Source: Selenomonas sp. GACV-9 (lineage in GTDB: Bacteria; Bacillota; Negativicutes; Selenomonadales; Selenomonadaceae). Taken from it: DNA of 37,055 bases. The stretch lies in assembly GCA_900116485.1 (NCBI GenBank), contig FPAX01000020.1:1-37055 (forward strand), given 5' to 3'. The position numbers were made by a program, and so were the translations under genes. Positions 1 to 8,793 of this stretch are shown one piece after another; the stretch's first letter is position 1, and each line of letters begins with the position of its first letter. Below the pieces are notes generated by a model. It searched no databases. It saw nothing but the letters and a program-made list of their open reading frames with translations, and was not told where the DNA came from.

Positions 1-270
1 TCCCAACATAACGGAGGGCGAGGGTGGGGACACTTTCTTCGTAGACGGAGCGATTGCCCAAACGCAGTGAGGGATGGCACGCGGCAGACAATTGCTAGAA
101 CGTCAAGATGTATTGGCGCGCCGCCGGCCTGCCCGGCGCATGTAACTAAATACGTACTTATACACCAGCGCGGGTCATTTAGCGGAGCGGAGAAAAAGTG
201 CCCCCACCCTCACCCAAGCTGAGCTGTATCAAGCTTATTGTAATCTCGTATTAACAGACAAACTGCAATT
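1..270 (-). repeat. Structured noncoding repeat, copy 1 (truncated by window start)
   Basis: Read on the minus strand from 270 down to 1, this segment aligns without gaps to 32570-32839 on the plus strand, with 258 of 270 positions identical by my count. It begins with AATTGCAGTTTGT, the counterpart of the 13-base terminal repeat of copy 2 with one change. A 19-bp stem joins about 215-195 to 37-19 (arms containing GGGTGGGGGCAC and GTGTCCCCACCC), and a second stem joins 96-89 to 63-56. Differences from copy 2 in these stems preserve pairing. The 5' end lies 58 bp after the ptsG stop, just past the ptsG terminator and in the same direction. The rest of the element should lie left of the window. 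No ORF is believable. Confidence 0.88.
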
Positions 271-274
271 TGCA

Positions 275-316
275 AAGAAAAAACATCCGGCCGCATCGCA
301 GCCGGATGTTTTATTC
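275..316 (-). terminator. Rho-independent terminator of the PTS glucose-type gene
   Basis: A perfect 12-bp stem (280-291 with 301-312, AAAACATCCGGC) and a 9-base loop are followed on the minus strand by a T-rich tract. It sits about 15 bases after the stop codon of the minus-strand ptsG-like gene and just before repeat copy 1. Confidence 0.9.
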
Positions 317-328
317 TAATCGTTCAAA

Positions 329-2458
329 TCAATAGGAAGCTACTGCATCCAATGCCTTGACGCCATAAGATTTTTCCATATGGACAGCCTGACCGCCCGT
401 GAAGATTACGAGGCAGACATCCGACGGAGCATTCGCCTTGACATAGTCGAGGTCGACCTGCATGAGCTTGTCGCCCTTCTTGACCTGCTGGCCCTGCTCG
501 ACGAAGACCTCAAAGCCCTGGCCACCGAGTTTGACGGTGTCAACGCCGAAGTGGATGAGGAACTCCGTACCGTCAGCTGCCTTCATGCCAATCGCATGCT
601 TCGTATCGAATACGAACATGACCTCGGCATCGCACGGAGCAACGACATTGCCATCAGCCGGAGCAATGAAGAAACCATCGCCCATCATCTTGCCAGCAAA
701 AGCAGCATCCGGAGCCTCGGTGATGGCATGTGCCGTACCAGCTACCGGAGCATAGAACTCATGCTCACCATGAGCTGCTGCCGGATCCTCAGCCGTAGTT
801 TCTGCCTGCTCCTCTACTGCCGGAGCATCAGCCTCCGGCTCAACATCCGGAGCCGTAGCCAGATACTCTTCGAGGTTCGATTTGATGACCGCAACTTTCG
901 GTCCATAGATGACCTGGACGCCCGTACCTTTGACGATAACGCCCGAAGCGCCCGTAGCCTTCAGGAGTTTCTGATCAACGAGCTCCGAATCTGCTACCGA
1001 GCAGCGCAGACGCGTTGCGCAGCAGTCCACCGACGTGATGTTGCGCTTACTGCCCAGCGCGCGTGCGATAACCGGGCTGAGCTCATCGCCAGCAGCACCA
1101 GCAGCGCCCTCTTTGCGGGCCTTGACGTCAGCTTTCGTATAGAGCTTCGTCTCTTCATCATCATCCTCGCGGCCCGGCGTCTTGAAGTTGAACTTCTTGA
1201 TGAGGAACGAGAACGCAAAGTAATACAGGAAGAAATAAACGATACCAACCGGAATGATGAGCATCCAGCTCGTCTTGTCATTGCCCTGCAGGATACCGAA
1301 GATAAAGAGGTCAAGAAGACCGCCGGAGAAAGTAAGACCAACGGCGATGTTGAGCATGTGCGCAATCATGTAAGCTGCGCCAGCCAGGATGACCTGAACA
1401 CCGAAGAGCATCGGGGCAACGAACAGGAACGAGAACTCAATCGGCTCCGTGATACCCGTGAGCATCGAGGTAAGGGCTGCGGAAAGCAGCAGGCCGCCAG
1501 CGACCTTTTTCTTCTCCGGACGCGCGCAGCGGTACATAGCAAGAGCAGCACCCGGCAGACCGAAGATCATGAAGATGAACTCACCCGAGAAATAACGCGT
1601 AGCGTCAGCACTGAAGTGTGCGACATTCGGCGAAGCCAGCTGCGCGAAGAAGATGTTCTGACCACCCTGTACGAGCTGGCCATCGATCATCATGCTGCCG
1701 CCAACGCCCGTCTGCCAGAACGGCAGATAGAAGACATGGTGCAAACCAAACGGAATCAGTGCACGTTTTACGATACCGAAAATCAGCGTACCGATGTAGC
1801 CCGTGCCCGTAACGACATTGCCCAGACCGAAGATGAGGTCCTGGACCACCGGCCAAACAAACGTCATCGCAATACCAACGAACAGGAAGACCACCGTCGA
1901 AATAATCGGAATGAAACGCGAGCCACCGAAGAAGGACAGCGCATCCGGAAGAACAATTTTATGATAGCGATTGTGCAGGATCGAAACGCCGATACCAACG
2001 ATGATACCACCGAAAACGCCCATCTGCAGGGACATGATGCCGCAGCTCGATGCTATCGTACCCTCAAGCACGCCCGGTGCAATCGAGCCATCAGCCAGGA
2101 TCTTGCCCGTCAGCTGGAGCATGGCATTACAGGAAACATGCATGACGAAGAAAGAAATCATAGCAGCCAGTGCCGCAACTTCTTTCTCGGCCTTTGCCAT
2201 ACCAATGGCTACACCAACGGCAAAGATGATTGGCAAGTTGCCAAAGATCGTACCGCCGGCAGCGCTCATAACCGTCAGCAGGGAATGGAGCACGGTTCCA
2301 TCCCCAAAGATGGCTTCCAGTCCATAGGTCTTGATGGTCGTCGGATTCGTAAACGACGCACCAAGGCCTAACAAGAGACCTGCAATCGGCAGAACTGCAA
2401 CTGGCAGCATGAAACTGCGGCCAACGCGCTGCAGCACGCTGAAAATTTCGTCTTTCAT
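329..2458 (-). CDS. ptsG: PTS glucose-type transporter, fused EIICBA
   Basis: Imports and phosphorylates a hexose, probably glucose, at the inner membrane using phosphate from HPr. The order is EIIC (about residues 1-425, multiple membrane segments, with the PtsG-like signatures IPFGLHHVFY and LTGITEPIEFSFLF), EIIB (about 460-540, phosphorylated Cys about 480 in CATRLR), an acidic Ala/Glu linker, and EIIA (about 570-705, phosphorylated His about 636 in IHFGVDTV). All three phosphotransfer residues are present. The length of 709 aa is close to that of Bacillus PtsG. I chose the ATG at 2458 because AGAGAGGA lies 8 bases upstream; another ATG 9 bases earlier overlaps that ribosome site. NagE (GlcNAc) has the same layout, so substrate is inferred. 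A promoter and a leader hairpin with a U-tract precede it. It appears monocistronic. Confidence 0.88.
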   Translation of the reverse strand: MKDEIFSVLQRVGRSFMLPVAVLPIAGLLLGLGASFTNPTTIKTYGLEAIFGDGTVLHSLLTVMSAAGGTIFGNLPIIFAVGVAIGMAKAEKEVAALAAMISFFVMHVSCNAMLQLTGKILADGSIAPGVLEGTIASSCGIMSLQMGVFGGIIVGIGVSILHNRYHKIVLPDALSFFGGSRFIPIISTVVFLFVGIAMTFVWPVVQDLIFGLGNVVTGTGYIGTLIFGIVKRALIPFGLHHVFYLPFWQTGVGGSMMIDGQLVQGGQNIFFAQLASPNVAHFSADATRYFSGEFIFMIFGLPGAALAMYRCARPEKKKVAGGLLLSAALTSMLTGITEPIEFSFLFVAPMLFGVQVILAGAAYMIAHMLNIAVGLTFSGGLLDLFIFGILQGNDKTSWMLIIPVGIVYFFLYYFAFSFLIKKFNFKTPGREDDDEETKLYTKADVKARKEGAAGAAGDELSPVIARALGSKRNITSVDCCATRLRCSVADSELVDQKLLKATGASGVIVKGTGVQVIYGPKVAVIKSNLEEYLATAPDVEPEADAPAVEEQAETTAEDPAAAHGEHEFYAPVAGTAHAITEAPDAAFAGKMMGDGFFIAPADGNVVAPCDAEVMFVFDTKHAIGMKAADGTEFLIHFGVDTVKLGGQGFEVFVEQGQQVKKGDKLMQVDLDYVKANAPSDVCLVIFTGGQAVHMEKSYGVKALDAVASY

Positions 2459-2480
2459 TAGACACATCCTCTCTCGTCCA

Positions 2481-2535
2481 ATAAAAAAAGCATTTACCTG
2501 CTATTTAACCCGAGTACCATAGCAGATAAATGCTT
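2481..2535 (-). promoter_or_regulatory. Leader terminator (attenuator) of the ptsG-like gene
   Basis: On the minus strand a 15-bp stem (2535-2521 with 2502-2488, one G-U pair) and an 18-base loop are followed by seven T residues at 2487-2481. It lies between the promoter (2571-2600) and the start codon (2458), so it would stop transcription before the gene unless opened. GlcT-type antiterminators act on such leaders in front of ptsG in Bacillus. That mechanism is inferred here, since no GlcT gene lies in the window and I did not identify a RAT sequence with certainty. Confidence 0.75.
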
Positions 2536-2570
2536 ATTACCGGACACACCATAAAATATTTACCGCGGTT

Positions 2571-2600
2571 ATTATAACATAGCCGACCAAAATACTTCAA
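2571..2600 (-). promoter_or_regulatory. Sigma-A-type promoter for the ptsG-like gene
   Basis: On the minus strand TTGAAG (2600-2595) is followed after 18 bases by a perfect TATAAT (2576-2571). It is placed about 35 bases upstream of the leader terminator hairpin. Confidence 0.7.
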
Positions 2601-2750
2601 GACTCACGTCAAAAAAAATGTCTTTCGAAGCAAAAAATGGAACATTGTTACAAAATCATCAGTTTATTATCATATTTTTATCATTCAGCCAACCATTTGC
2701 GTGACCGATACCAGATTTCCAAAGACAGTTGTTTTCCTCTTTTGACAAAA

Positions 2751-2800
2751 AAACAAAAAACAGCGCAGCTCCGAGGGGCTCCTCGGAACTGCACTGTTTT
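2751..2800 (-). terminator. Terminator of the chemoreceptor gene
   Basis: A 16-bp stem (2761-2776 with 2781-2796, including G-U pairs) with a 4-base loop is followed on the minus strand by a T-rich tract (complement of 2751-2760). It lies just after the chemoreceptor stop codon. Confidence 0.88.
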
Positions 2801-2812
2801 CGTTTTTAAGGA

Positions 2813-4867
2813 TTATAATCTAAACTTCTCCATCTCGGCCTGCAAATCGCCAGCCAGCTGAGCCAGACTGCGGGCTGCATCGGAAATCTCGTGCATGGAA
2901 GCACTCTGCTCCTCGCCTGCCGCCGATACAGACTGGGCTTCATCGGAATTCTTGCCGCTGGTCGCCGCAATATTGTTGCTGGCCTGCAGCATCGTTTCGT
3001 TCTCTTCTGCCATCTGCTCAATGCCCTTGGCGATGGTCTGGATCTTATCCGTCAGCTGATCGATAACCGCAACGATTTCCTGGAACGCGCCATCGGCAGA
3101 CTGTACGGTACTGATGCCTTCCTGCACGCTCTGCGCCCCACTGGCACTGGCCTCAACCGCCGACTTCATATCCTGCATATTGGCCTGTACGAGCTGTGCA
3201 ATCTGCTGCGAAGACTGATTGGAACTCTCCGCCAGTTTGCGGACCTCATCCGCCACTACGGCAAACCCGCGTCCGGCTTCGCCAGCCCGGGCTGCCTCGA
3301 TAGCAGCATTGAGTGCCAGAAGATTCGTCTGCTCGGCAATACCGGTAATCATCTGCACGATGTCGGCAATCTGCTGGGAACTCTTGTCGAGTTTTTCAAT
3401 GGACTGCTGAATACTGTCCGTGCTGGCAGTGATATTATTCATCTGCCTTACTGCCTCCTGAATGGACTGGCGCCCATCGGTAATCTTCGCCTTGGCAGCC
3501 ACTGCATTATCCAGCACGATCTTGGTATCACTGACCAGCTCTTTGGCATGTGCCGTGACATCTTCCGCCGTAGCCTGGATATTGCCAGCCTCTACCGCCT
3601 GCTCGCTGGCGCCTTCGGCGATATTGACGACGCTGTCTGCGACCATATGCGAAGCCTGTGCCGACTGGTCAGCACTTGCCGTAAGCTGTTCGCTGGCCGC
3701 AGCCACCTGCTGGGACATATCGGTTACATGGCGGATGACCTTGCGCAGGTTCTCGATCATATGGTTGAGCGAGCCGCCCAGAGCGCCCATTTCGTCATTG
3801 GCTGCGACATTGACATGACCAGTCAGGTTGCCATCGGCAATCTGCCCGGCCTCCTCCATCAAGTGTCCGATGGGGTTGCCTACCCGGCGGTTGAAAATAC
3901 CGATGAGCACGACGCAGAGTATCAGCATGACGATAAGGGCCATGACGATGCTCGTGTATTTCGCCTGCGTAATCGGGCCCGTATAATCAGATTTCGGTGC
4001 GACAAGAACCAGATTCATATTGTCGATAGCAAGCGGCACCATCATCAGATAGCTGTCCTCGCCCAACGCATCGCTTTCTACCAGCGTCAGTTCCTGGATA
4101 CCAGCAGCCTGCTTGCCCAGCGCTGCCACCGACGGATTGGACTCTTCACTCATCTTGACCTTCATGTTCTTGTCGTTATCCTTATGGCCAAGATAGTAAC
4201 CGTCCTTGCTGAGCAGGAAAGCATAGCCATGTTCGCCTACTTTGATGCTCTGTACATAGTTTTCCAGCTCATCGATACCTACATCCATCGTGATGACGCC
4301 GGCGGCTTTTCCATTCTTGGTAAAACCGCAGCTGCTGGTCAGCATATTCGTCCCGGAGGTATCATCATGATAGGGTCCATCCCAGAAAACCTTGCCAGGA
4401 TTAGCCAGAGCCTCTTTGTACCAAGGATAAGAAAAATAATTATAGCTGGCCGTGCTGTACTCCATCGTCAGCTCGATCTGGCTGCCCTTGCGCATCTGAT
4501 AAGGACCGTAGAATTCCATTCCCTCCTGATAAGCGTTCGGCTCAAACCAATAGCCGCTGCCGAGTACCAGCTTATCCGATTCGATAAAGCTCTTGGCGGT
4601 CGCGAGCAAGACCGTATTGTCATAGCTTGCCATATTGCTTACCGCACGGGAAAGGCCTTCGCCCTTCTGCTCAATCTGCAGCAAGCGCTGATCGAGCTTG
4701 GCAGCAATCCCCTGCCCCTGCTGTTCCAGCGTAGCTTTGACTTGCGCTTCCATACCTTTTTGGAATTGCGATACATTTATGAATGTCTGTATCGCTAGCA
4801 AGACACCCGTAATAACGACAATACATGTTATAAACAGTGTCTTGATACTGCCTTCTGGTTTCCTCAT
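2813..4867 (-). CDS. Methyl-accepting chemotaxis protein with dCache-like sensor
   Basis: A membrane chemoreceptor signalling to CheA/CheW. The 684-aa protein has a first membrane helix (about 9-31), an extracytoplasmic double-Cache-like sensor (about 35-295), a second helix (about 304-326), a HAMP linker (about 327-380) and a long helical signalling domain with the conserved tip around 512-548 ([24 protein letters not shown]). The C-terminus ends EKFRL, and I see no CheR/CheB tethering pentapeptide. The ATG at 4867 was chosen because GAGGAG and GGGAGG lie just upstream; an extension to a TTG codon has no ribosome site. The ligand cannot be told; dCache domains often bind amino acids or small acids. 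No other chemotaxis gene is nearby, so it is an orphan receptor with its own terminator. Confidence 0.92.
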   Translation of the reverse strand: MRKPEGSIKTLFITCIVVITGVLLAIQTFINVSQFQKGMEAQVKATLEQQGQGIAAKLDQRLLQIEQKGEGLSRAVSNMASYDNTVLLATAKSFIESDKLVLGSGYWFEPNAYQEGMEFYGPYQMRKGSQIELTMEYSTASYNYFSYPWYKEALANPGKVFWDGPYHDDTSGTNMLTSSCGFTKNGKAAGVITMDVGIDELENYVQSIKVGEHGYAFLLSKDGYYLGHKDNDKNMKVKMSEESNPSVAALGKQAAGIQELTLVESDALGEDSYLMMVPLAIDNMNLVLVAPKSDYTGPITQAKYTSIVMALIVMLILCVVLIGIFNRRVGNPIGHLMEEAGQIADGNLTGHVNVAANDEMGALGGSLNHMIENLRKVIRHVTDMSQQVAAASEQLTASADQSAQASHMVADSVVNIAEGASEQAVEAGNIQATAEDVTAHAKELVSDTKIVLDNAVAAKAKITDGRQSIQEAVRQMNNITASTDSIQQSIEKLDKSSQQIADIVQMITGIAEQTNLLALNAAIEAARAGEAGRGFAVVADEVRKLAESSNQSSQQIAQLVQANMQDMKSAVEASASGAQSVQEGISTVQSADGAFQEIVAVIDQLTDKIQTIAKGIEQMAEENETMLQASNNIAATSGKNSDEAQSVSAAGEEQSASMHEISDAARSLAQLAGDLQAEMEKFRL

Positions 4868-5004
4868 GATCTCCTCGTCCTCCCTTGTTCCATTGAACAA
4901 TCACATCCTTTCCCTTACTGGATTCTACGGAGGACTTGATTTTCCTGCATAAATTTACTTTTACCGCCGAATATCACTTATCCCGCAATGACCGGATTTA
5001 TTCA

Positions 5005-5823
5005 TCACTCGAGAACAAGCGTCGGGCGATAGTCGTAGTCAAACATCAGATAACTAGAATCCGCATAATTGATGCAGCTGATTACGACCTGATATTTGCC
5101 AGCCTGTGGCAGATCCGTCAAAGGAATAACGTCACTAGCGCTCGTAGCTGCGCCCGGTGCCAGGACACGGTTCAGTTCCACAGCCTGAACCGTATCTCCC
5201 GTTACAGGGCTTTTCATAAACTCACCATTCGGGCCAACAGCTCTGACCAGCAGATCGAGGCTCTTCACCTGCTTGCCAGTATCATTTTGGTACAAGAAGC
5301 ACAATTGCGGACGGCCAGATGCATCAAAAGAAATCTGTGCATCGGCTATCGTCAGCAATTGCTGACCGGTTTCTTTTAGACTTACTTTTAAATTTTTCTC
5401 CTTAATTGCTAACGTCCCTGCCGCTGCCGCCGGCTGCTGGGTCTGCTGGGGCTGTGCCTGTGACGGCTGGTTTTTATCCTGCTTCGTGTTGCTCCCGCCC
5501 GGTGCTGCCGGCTCGCTTACCTCCGTAGACGGCTTATCCTTTGCATCTGAGCCCGAGACGGCAAAGAAAACACCACCAACTGCCACTACCGCCGCCAACG
5601 TCAAGCCTACAATCTTCAGCGTTGAAGCTCGTTGCGGCTGCTGTGGATAATAGCCCCCCTGCCTGTTCATCTGCGAAGCCGTATGTCCCATCGGTGGCTC
5701 CGGCGGCTGGATAACCGTCTGCGGTTTCGCGGGCCCTGCCGATTCCTGTGTCAGACGTGCGCCACAATTTTTGCAGAACGTCGCATTATCCGGCAGCTGC
5801 GTGTTACAATTTTTACAAAACAT
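5005..5823 (-). CDS. Zinc-ribbon membrane-anchored protein
   Basis: The 272-aa protein starts with a two-knuckle zinc ribbon (CxxC at residues 3-6 and again near 17-20, MFCKNCN...FCKNCGA), then a Pro/Gln-rich linker, one membrane helix (about 70-92, TLKIVGLTLAAVVAVGG), a second low-complexity Gln/Pro/Ala segment (about 100-140), and a probable beta-rich extracytoplasmic domain (about 145-272). The start at 5823 was chosen because GGAGG lies 8 bases upstream; an in-frame ATG further up overlaps that site. Function is unknown. The domain plan (cytoplasmic zinc ribbon, helix, external domain) is common among Firmicutes envelope proteins of unknown role. It faces a second zinc-ribbon gene across a 220-bp divergent gap. 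Confidence 0.75.
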   Translation of the reverse strand: MFCKNCNTQLPDNATFCKNCGARLTQESAGPAKPQTVIQPPEPPMGHTASQMNRQGGYYPQQPQRASTLKIVGLTLAAVVAVGGVFFAVSGSDAKDKPSTEVSEPAAPGGSNTKQDKNQPSQAQPQQTQQPAAAAGTLAIKEKNLKVSLKETGQQLLTIADAQISFDASGRPQLCFLYQNDTGKQVKSLDLLVRAVGPNGEFMKSPVTGDTVQAVELNRVLAPGAATSASDVIPLTDLPQAGKYQVVISCINYADSSYLMFDYDYRPTLVLE

Positions 5824-5939
5824 AATCGTATCCTCCATCCATCTTTCATAAGAATTTTTCCGTTAGACACCATAGCACGTAAAAAATATAATTTCATTAA
5901 AATTTGCACGATTTAACGGATATCTAATCGAAGATTAAC

Positions 5940-6018
5940 GCTTAGCAAACAATCCCTGCGTAGTATGTATAAGGAATAATTGTATAAACTATCTATATAT
6001 ATTGGATAGCTTAGCAAA
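5940..6018. promoter_or_regulatory. Divergent intergenic region with a 10-base direct repeat
   Basis: The AT-rich gap 5824-6043 separates two divergent zinc-ribbon genes. GCTTAGCAAA occurs twice in the same orientation (5940-5949 and 6009-6018), bracketing an AT-rich stretch with CTATC/GGATAG half-inverted sequence. I could not choose a single convincing promoter. The repeat could be a regulator site, but this is weak. Confidence 0.3.
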
Positions 6019-6043
6019 ATATTATTTAAAGTGAGGAATTTTT

Positions 6044-6610
6044 ATGTTTTGCATGAAATGTGGTAATCCATTGGAAAATGATTCAAAGTTCTGTTCAAGC
6101 TGCGGCACGCCTGTAAACAGTCCAGGACCAGCAGCCAATCCAAATACGACTGACCAAAAGGCACCAGAATTTGCCACTGCTGCAGTTCCCCCTATGAACA
6201 TGAACTACGCCGCCAGTGGCGCTGCGTCCGGTCCGGCAAACATGATTTTCCCCCCTGCGCCTGAGGATTTAGCGCTTCTGCAAAAAGGCTGGAACCTCTG
6301 CCGGCTGGCCTTGTTTCTCCCCTTCCTCTACGGCATCGTGCAGAATCCCCTGCATCTGCCACCTATGCCGCCCTACATCTCGCTCTTCTCTTTCTCCCTG
6401 CTTTGCATTGATAAAAACTACTTGGAACGCGCAGGATTTCCGCTATCCAAATGGTATTATCTTGCAATATTCCTCTGCCCGCCAATTTATTTATATCGTC
6501 GGGAAAAATTGACCGGTCATCGTCATTTCTTCTCATATTTCTTTGGCGCCGCCTATCTTTTCGGAGTCCTGGTCTTCCTCCTCATCATTGTCCTGGGCCG
6601 CTTCCATTGA
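6044..6610 (+). CDS. Small zinc-ribbon membrane protein
   Basis: The 188-aa protein begins with a zinc ribbon (CxxC at 3-6 and 18-21, MFCMKCGN...FCSSCGT), a Pro/Ala-rich linker (about 27-80), and then a hydrophobic C-terminal half with about three or four membrane segments (around 90-105, 108-122, 135-155, 160-185). A ribosome site GTGAGGA precedes the ATG. No enzymatic motif is visible. It is divergent from another protein with the same N-terminal ribbon but a different membrane part, so the two may be functionally paired. The function is not known. Confidence 0.75.
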   Translation: MFCMKCGNPLENDSKFCSSCGTPVNSPGPAANPNTTDQKAPEFATAAVPPMNMNYAASGAASGPANMIFPPAPEDLALLQKGWNLCRLALFLPFLYGIVQNPLHLPPMPPYISLFSFSLLCIDKNYLERAGFPLSKWYYLAIFLCPPIYLYRREKLTGHRHFFSYFFGAAYLFGVLVFLLIIVLGRFH

Positions 6611-6678
6611 ATCTTTGACCGCAAGCGTTTAGCGGCAAAGGGGACGTCCAAGTGCGACGCGAAAAAAACTGCAAATAA

Positions 6679-6716
6679 AAAATGAGGATAATCGCATCAG
6701 CGATTATCCTCATTTT
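6679..6716. terminator. Bidirectional terminator
   Basis: A perfect 17-bp stem (6679-6695 with 6700-6716) with a 4-base loop has A-rich sequence on the left and TTTT on the right. It sits between the convergent zinc-ribbon gene (ends 6610, plus) and the minus-strand gene ending at 6721, so it can serve both. Confidence 0.85.
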
Positions 6717-6720
6717 GCAT

Positions 6721-7185
6721 TCACTTTTCCCGCAACGGCCGGATTTTCTCTATGAGCTCGATCACAGCCTCTTTGGCGTTGCGGTTGTATTTCAGTTTGC
6801 TGACACCCTCATGCTTTTGCTTATAGGCATCATAGTCGGTGACGAACGAAACCTTGTCGCCTTTCCTGAAAGTATCCAAGATAGCCAGTACGTCTTTTTT
6901 TCGGGCACACCATTCTTTCGTGAAATCGTTGATTTGGTTGGCGACGATTTCCTCAATGCGCGTCTCGATCACCGTCCGCGCATCAAGCCCCTTGTACTTT
7001 ATCGGGTCTTGCTTCATATCCTCCCAGAATCCGCCAATGACATCGGCCAATGCCGGATTCGTCTCACGAAGTTTAGTAATATGGTTGTCGATGGCTTCAT
7101 CCTCGATAGGCGCAGCGATGAGGACATCCTCCTCGGGCATGTAGCTCTGAATCAGTGAAAGGATATAGCGATAGTCGATGGTCAC
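6721..7185 (-). pseudogene. C-terminal fragment resembling type I restriction subunit HsdR
   Basis: The 154-aa reading frame resembles the extreme C-terminal region of type I restriction endonuclease R subunits of the EcoR124 type: an YILSLIQ-like start, then TNPALADVIGGFWEDM and an all-helical, charged tail. A full HsdR is about 1000 aa with nuclease and helicase domains, none of which is here. The only available start is a GTG at 7185 without a good ribosome site, 14 bases after the upstream gene's stop. I therefore read it as the remnant of a deleted gene, although it could be a short helical protein translated by coupling. The family call rests on remembered sequence character, not on a search. 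Confidence 0.5.
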
Positions 7186-7199
7186 GCTGGTACTTAGTT

Positions 7200-8627
7200 T
7201 TAGTTCCCCTTAATCTCCCAATACCCCCCACGAGCAGCACCACACCTAACAAGAATTTTCTGCTCTCGCAAGCTTCTAATGTTCTTTTCCACCGCCCTTT
7301 GCGTAATATTTAGGCATTCAGCCATCATCGAGGCCGAAACGCTTTTATTCTCTTTTATCAACCTTAATATGGCTTTTTGCGTTTCGTTCAACGAGTTTTC
7401 TCCGAACTCCTCCGAACTTTCTCCGAACTTCTCCGAACTTTCATCTTCAGTACGGGGCACGTCTTTGCCCTCACCGTAATTCAAATTATACAACGTCAGC
7501 AAAAAATCCCTATGTTCTGCCATGAATTTCGGCATCAGTTCTGCTGTCGTGTGCTCTTGGAAATCGTAATCTTCCAGTATCTTCTTGAACCCACTGCCTC
7601 TGCGTTCCATAAGTTGCAGTCTGCTGAAGACGTCTGCCAGCACTGGATTCCTGCGCTGGGACGATATATGCCGCAGGTCGCGCCCCTCCAACGACGAGCC
7701 ATCCACCATTCCACCGGGAGAATAAATCTCCAAACGGTCATCAAAGATATCAATATGGACTTCACTGCCGACTATCAGATAGTCGCGGTGAATCAAGGCA
7801 TTGACCAAGCCCTCCATCACAGCACGCTTAGGATAGTCCGGATATTCAATCCTATGAGTAGGTGTTTTCCGCCATGCTTTCCTGTTATGGCGCATGATAA
7901 AACTCAGCGCATCTTGATAAAGGGAAATCAGTCCACCTGAATACTCCTCATCATCGATAGCATCCATCAAACCAGATGCTTTGGATAATCCATTCCATCT
8001 GGTACAGAATACCCGCGAATGCCTTACGGGTGATTCATCAGCCAGCAAAGCGCCAGTATTAGTCAGTTTGCCATTGTAATCAACCAAGCCAAAGGATTCA
8101 AAATCCGTCTCTTCAAAGGATTTCCCTGTTCTTTGCTTGTAGACAGAGCGCAGTTTCGTAAAGGCCATATCCTCAAACTTGAACCGCGACGGCAGGCTGT
8201 CATAGCTCTGCCCGCTTCCTCGGATTACCAGCTCACGCAGTTGCATGGGATTTGCTGGTACGCTTTCGTTTCCCAGACGCACAAAGGCCACCAACTGCCC
8301 TTCACCAGAATAATAGTATGGCGTCTCATCACCGGTCATGACTTCAACGATTATCAGTTCTTTACCATCCACCGCTTCAAACGATAATTTGAATTTTGGG
8401 ATTGGATTCATGCGGTTCTTGATTATCTCACTGATTATTTCCGCATCTGCCCTGGCATTTTCCAGCCCCACTATCGTATCATCATCACAAATGCCAAAAA
8501 TCAGCTTGCCGCCAAAGGTATTGGCAAATGCACTGATGCTTTTCAACCAGCTTTTTGGCTTCTTCACTTCCAAAGATTGCTTTTTATCATATTCCGTTGC
8601 TTCTCCGATTAAATCTATGATATTCAT
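7200..8627 (-). CDS. AlbA_2 (Schlafen-like) DNA-binding / ATPase / winged-helix protein
   Basis: The 475-aa protein has an N-terminal AlbA_2 domain (about 10-130), a GHKL-type ATP-binding region (about 262-370; N-box-like VNALIHRDY at about 275-283 and IYSPGG at about 301-306) and a C-terminal winged helix (about 412-472). A seven-residue duplication (SSEKFGE, SSEEFGE) links the last two parts. Members act as transcription regulators or accessory factors, and they are often found inside type I restriction-modification loci. The HsdR-like fragment directly downstream fits such a context. The ATG at 8627 has an AGGACAGG ribosome site upstream. Partner and DNA target are unknown. Confidence 0.8.
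   Translation of the reverse strand: MNIIDLIGEATEYDKKQSLEVKKPKSWLKSISAFANTFGGKLIFGICDDDTIVGLENARADAEIISEIIKNRMNPIPKFKLSFEAVDGKELIIVEVMTGDETPYYYSGEGQLVAFVRLGNESVPANPMQLRELVIRGSGQSYDSLPSRFKFEDMAFTKLRSVYKQRTGKSFEETDFESFGLVDYNGKLTNTGALLADESPVRHSRVFCTRWNGLSKASGLMDAIDDEEYSGGLISLYQDALSFIMRHNRKAWRKTPTHRIEYPDYPKRAVMEGLVNALIHRDYLIVGSEVHIDIFDDRLEIYSPGGMVDGSSLEGRDLRHISSQRRNPVLADVFSRLQLMERRGSGFKKILEDYDFQEHTTAELMPKFMAEHRDFLLTLYNLNYGEGKDVPRTEDESSEKFGESSEEFGENSLNETQKAILRLIKENKSVSASMMAECLNITQRAVEKNIRSLREQKILVRCGAARGGYWEIKGN
7400..7439. repeat. Short tandem repeat inside the AlbA_2 gene
   Basis: CTCCGAACT occurs four times at 7400, 7410, 7421 and 7431. Two pairs form a 21-base period that encodes two copies of a seven-residue unit. 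Gain or loss of a unit keeps the frame, so it would change linker length and not switch the gene off. Confidence 0.8.
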
Positions 8628-8681
8628 AAAACCTGTCCTTTATTCTATCCATTTATCACAATACAGGTAATTCAAGCATAC

Positions 8682-8712
8682 AAAGAGCCGGCCACATGGG
8701 TATGGCCGACTT
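8682..8712 (-). terminator. Possible weak terminator hairpin
   Basis: AGCCGGCC (8686-8693) pairs with GGCCGACT (8704-8711) with one G-U on the minus strand, followed on that strand by CTTTGT. It could end the minus-strand TIGR04076 gene; the U-tract is poor. Confidence 0.35.
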
Positions 8713-8793
8713 TCTGTCTTTCGACTGGTTTCCCAGCATTTATTATTTTATCATATTTTCACGCAATTTTACACCATCCATGCTCTGACGATG

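Noticed and set aside
380..2371. Long plus-strand ORF opposite the ptsG-like gene
   Set aside because: It is a shadow of the PTS gene: improbable composition, no ribosome site, and the minus-strand frame has all the family motifs.
7400..7439. CRISPR-like repeat
   Set aside because: Units of nine bases with one- or two-base spacing inside a coding frame are not a CRISPR array. No other regularly spaced repeats were seen in the window.
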